From Oscillospiraceae bacterium (GTDB lineage: Bacteria > Bacillota > Clostridia > Oscillospirales > Ruminococcaceae): a stretch of 14,833 nucleotides of DNA. The notes under the pieces are model-generated. The model saw nothing but the letters and a program-made list of their open reading frames with translations, was not told where the DNA came from and made no database searches. The position numbers and the translations under genes are program-made. Location: contig CAAGEZ010000069.1 in the NCBI GenBank assembly GCA_900768995.1, forward strand, positions 1-14,833. The letters run 5' to 3'. Positions 12,786 through 14,833 of the stretch are shown in pieces (position 1 is the first letter of the stretch; each line of letters opens with the position of its first letter).

Positions 12786-14833
12786 TTATCTGCTTGATTT
12801 GTTAATTTGTCTTGTAAATGCTGCGTCTATAGAATTTCCCCAATAATTGAAACATTCTACAAGAGTATTTGTTATTTCATTTTTCATAGCCTGTACAGTC
12901 TTTTCATCCGCACTGCCGTCCACATTAACCGTGAAATTTACAGTGGGGGAGTTGTTAGCACTTATATTCATACCCTCACTAAGATAGGGCGTAACTTTGG
13001 GAGCGGTATATGTGATCGGGCTAAACTGGTTTGTACGTACTGTTTTCAGCGCATTAGCAAGTTCTGCCGTCTGCCTGTCCTTTAGTGCAGAAGTGTCAAG
13101 TTCCGATATAGGAACAATGTTCGGATTTTTCTTAGCGTGAATAGGCTTGCTGTCGTTTAACACTCTCTTGCCGTCCGTTCCTATGAGATATCCCTCAGCA
13201 TCAAGATTTTTATGTGTCGTATCGGCTGTTGTGTTGTCTGGACTGCCGCTCAGACTGTCATTTAACTTTTCAAGCTCACTCTTAGTCTTTTGAAGCTCCG
13301 CAGTATTATCATTAACAGCCTTTTCATTCTCACCGAGAATACTATAGTCAACAGCATAATTACCCTCACTGTCAGTAGTAAGAATACCGCTTGTAATGGC
13401 TTTCTGCATCTCAGTGGGAGTTAATCCCTGTACTGCCTTGTTGATATCTCCATTAGCTGTGAGCTTTGAAACAAGACCGTCATTAAGAGAGGTCTGTTTC
13501 TTTTCTCCGCCAAGCTGTTCATAAATATCAATAAGTAAATCGTACTGCTTTTCACGGGCTGTTTTCTGTTCCTCTAAATCGTCAACAACCTTGTCGTAGT
13601 AATCCTTGCTATTGTTTTTCTGAGTTTCAAGGCTTTCTTTCTGCTCTTCAAGGACTGCAATTTTCTGCTCGTCCATAGCCTTTTGAAGTTCTGCCTGCTT
13701 GTCAGCTAAAGTCTTTTTAGCTTCTTCCACGGCATCTTTATCAGAACGGAGTTCATAACTACCATTGCCAACATAGACCATACGATTATTAACGCTTGCC
13801 TTGTCAAGATTTCTCTGAGCTTCTTTAACGGCTTCCTGTGCTTCAAGAATATTCTTTTGACGTTCCTCGGCTTCGTTGACCTTATTTATAGCATCTATCT
13901 GCTTGTCAATGTTATCAATTTGCTTTTCAAAAGCCTTTTCAATATTGTCAGCAAGCTTTTTCTGTTGGTCAATCTGCTCGTCTATAAGGTCTGAATATTC
14001 ATCTTTCAGTGTCTTGATATATTCCTTCTGAGAGTCGATTTCCTTTTCATTGATATCAGTAAGCTTATCATAAAGGCTGTCAAGGTCATCTGTAAGCTGT
14101 TCAATGTCGTCATTATCACCGCTTATAGTGCCGTTTTTGATACCGTCAATTCTTGCCTGTGTCTCAGCAATAGCAGAATTTATCTGTTCACGGGCATAGT
14201 CAAACTTATTTGTTGCTGTAGTTGTTGCATTTTCAGCAGCTGCACTCACATCAAGCCACTGCTCTTGAATATTATGCAAAGCAACGTCCCAGTCATCACA
14301 AGCCTTGATTATATCCTGAATATGCTGTGAGGGATTATCGGTTTCAAGGCTCTTAAAGTCCTCGTCAGTAATGCCAAGCCCTGTATCAACTTTAAGCACA
14401 AGTCCCTTTGTATCAGCCTTTAGGATATCGTCAGAGCCTTCGAGTGTTTCATAAAGATACTTAGCAAGTGTATCATCGTCAAGAATTGTGCCGTCTGGGA
14501 GGATAGGTGTGTAGTGTACAGCTACATACTCGCCGTTCTCTTCATCACCCTGCCACAAAAACTCTGATCTCGATAAAACTGTTGCCGTTGAGCCATCGTC
14601 CATAGCAACTTTGGGACGCTTGGTAAGGTCAACATTGCCAAGTCCATACTCAGACTGCATTTTCTTGTTAAACTCTTCAAGCTCCTTGTTTACATCGGGA
14701 ATTTCGATTTTATCATCAAGAGCCTTATCAGCAAGCTTTTCAAGGTTATCAATTTTCTTGTCAAAGAGCTTTTGCTCACGGTCTGAACGTGCCTTGTAAA
14801 CCTCTTCTTCGTACTTGTTATACTCGTCCTGAT
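12786..14833 (-). CDS. Tail tape-measure-like protein, C-terminal part (cut by window edge)
   Basis: The frame stays open to the right edge (first full codon at 14831-14829), so only the last 681 codons are seen and the start lies outside. The visible part is dominated by long charged coiled coil (about 13300-14150 and again at 14660-14831), rich in Lys, Glu, Asp, Gln and Asn. A conserved-looking insert NRMVYVGNGSYELRSDKDAV sits between EAQRNLDKAS and ADKQAELQKA. This pattern, helical repeats interrupted by a short strand segment, is typical of C-terminal parts of siphophage tape-measure proteins in Firmicutes. The last 60 residues shift to a strand-rich end (TVNFTVNVDGSADEKTVQAM). Such proteins set tail length and may help DNA entry. 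A different long structural or surface protein is possible, but the downstream small phage-type genes favour a tail role. Confidence 0.68.
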   Translation of the reverse strand, partial: QDEYNKYEEEVYKARSDREQKLFDKKIDNLEKLADKALDDKIEIPDVNKELEEFNKKMQSEYGLGNVDLTKRPKVAMDDGSTATVLSRSEFLWQGDEENGEYVAVHYTPILPDGTILDDDTLAKYLYETLEGSDDILKADTKGLVLKVDTGLGITDEDFKSLETDNPSQHIQDIIKACDDWDVALHNIQEQWLDVSAAAENATTTATNKFDYAREQINSAIAETQARIDGIKNGTISGDNDDIEQLTDDLDSLYDKLTDINEKEIDSQKEYIKTLKDEYSDLIDEQIDQQKKLADNIEKAFEKQIDNIDKQIDAINKVNEAEERQKNILEAQEAVKEAQRNLDKASVNNRMVYVGNGSYELRSDKDAVEEAKKTLADKQAELQKAMDEQKIAVLEEQKESLETQKNNSKDYYDKVVDDLEEQKTAREKQYDLLIDIYEQLGGEKKQTSLNDGLVSKLTANGDINKAVQGLTPTEMQKAITSGILTTDSEGNYAVDYSILGENEKAVNDNTAELQKTKSELEKLNDSLSGSPDNTTADTTHKNLDAEGYLIGTDGKRVLNDSKPIHAKKNPNIVPISELDTSALKDRQTAELANALKTVRTNQFSPITYTAPKVTPYLSEGMNISANNSPTVNFTVNVDGSADEKTVQAMKNEITNTLVECFNYWGNSIDAAFTRQINKSSR

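Noticed and set aside
10572..14833. CRISPR array or toxin-antitoxin pair in the element
   Set aside because: No regularly spaced repeats are visible, and the small genes sit in an operon with tail-type genes rather than forming a typical two-gene toxin-antitoxin unit.

Overview
The window looks like the chromosome of a low-to-mid GC, Gram-positive Clostridia-type bacterium, probably Ruminococcus-like (Oscillospiraceae/Ruminococcaceae). This is inferred from protein style, AGGAGG-type ribosome binding sites, near-consensus sigma-A promoters and short stem/T-tract terminators; no 16S or other decisive marker is present. Positions 1 to about 10571 read as ordinary chromosome. Positions from about 10572 to the end read as the edge of an integrated, phage-derived element.

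Chromosomal part: a GNAT acetyltransferase (+) converges on a sodium:solute symporter (-) through a shared terminator. A 374-base AT-rich divergent region carries a consensus promoter for the symporter and a good promoter for an acyl-CoA synthetase (+), which ends at a strong terminator. Next is a monocistronic PMCA-type P-type calcium ATPase (+) with a consensus promoter, a leader stem-loop and its own terminator. Converging on it is a two-gene operon (-). Its first gene fuses a DEDDh (DnaQ-like) exonuclease domain to a Cys/His zinc-knuckle module and a C-terminal domain I do not recognise. Its second gene is a tandem paralogue containing only the zinc-knuckle and C-terminal modules. This pair is the best candidate in the window for something undescribed. 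Divergent from it is guaA (GMP synthase), which has no visible purine riboswitch.

Element part: immediately after guaA lies a tyrosine recombinase (+) with all catalytic residues. The 3' end of guaA is a known integration target for islands and prophages, so the left attachment site probably lies at the guaA end. Beyond the integrase, facing it, is a compact late-phage-type operon read right to left: the C-terminal 681 codons of a coiled-coil tail tape-measure-like protein (truncated by the window edge), a striking 14-bp hairpin, a 165-aa protein, a 44-aa TTG-start overlapping gene, and a 138-aa phage-structural-type protein. No lysis genes, repressor or receptor-binding gene lie between the tail genes and the integrase, so the element is either unusually arranged or a remnant. 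Most genes have their own promoter and terminator. Translational coupling is evident only in the exonuclease/paralogue pair and in the phage operon.
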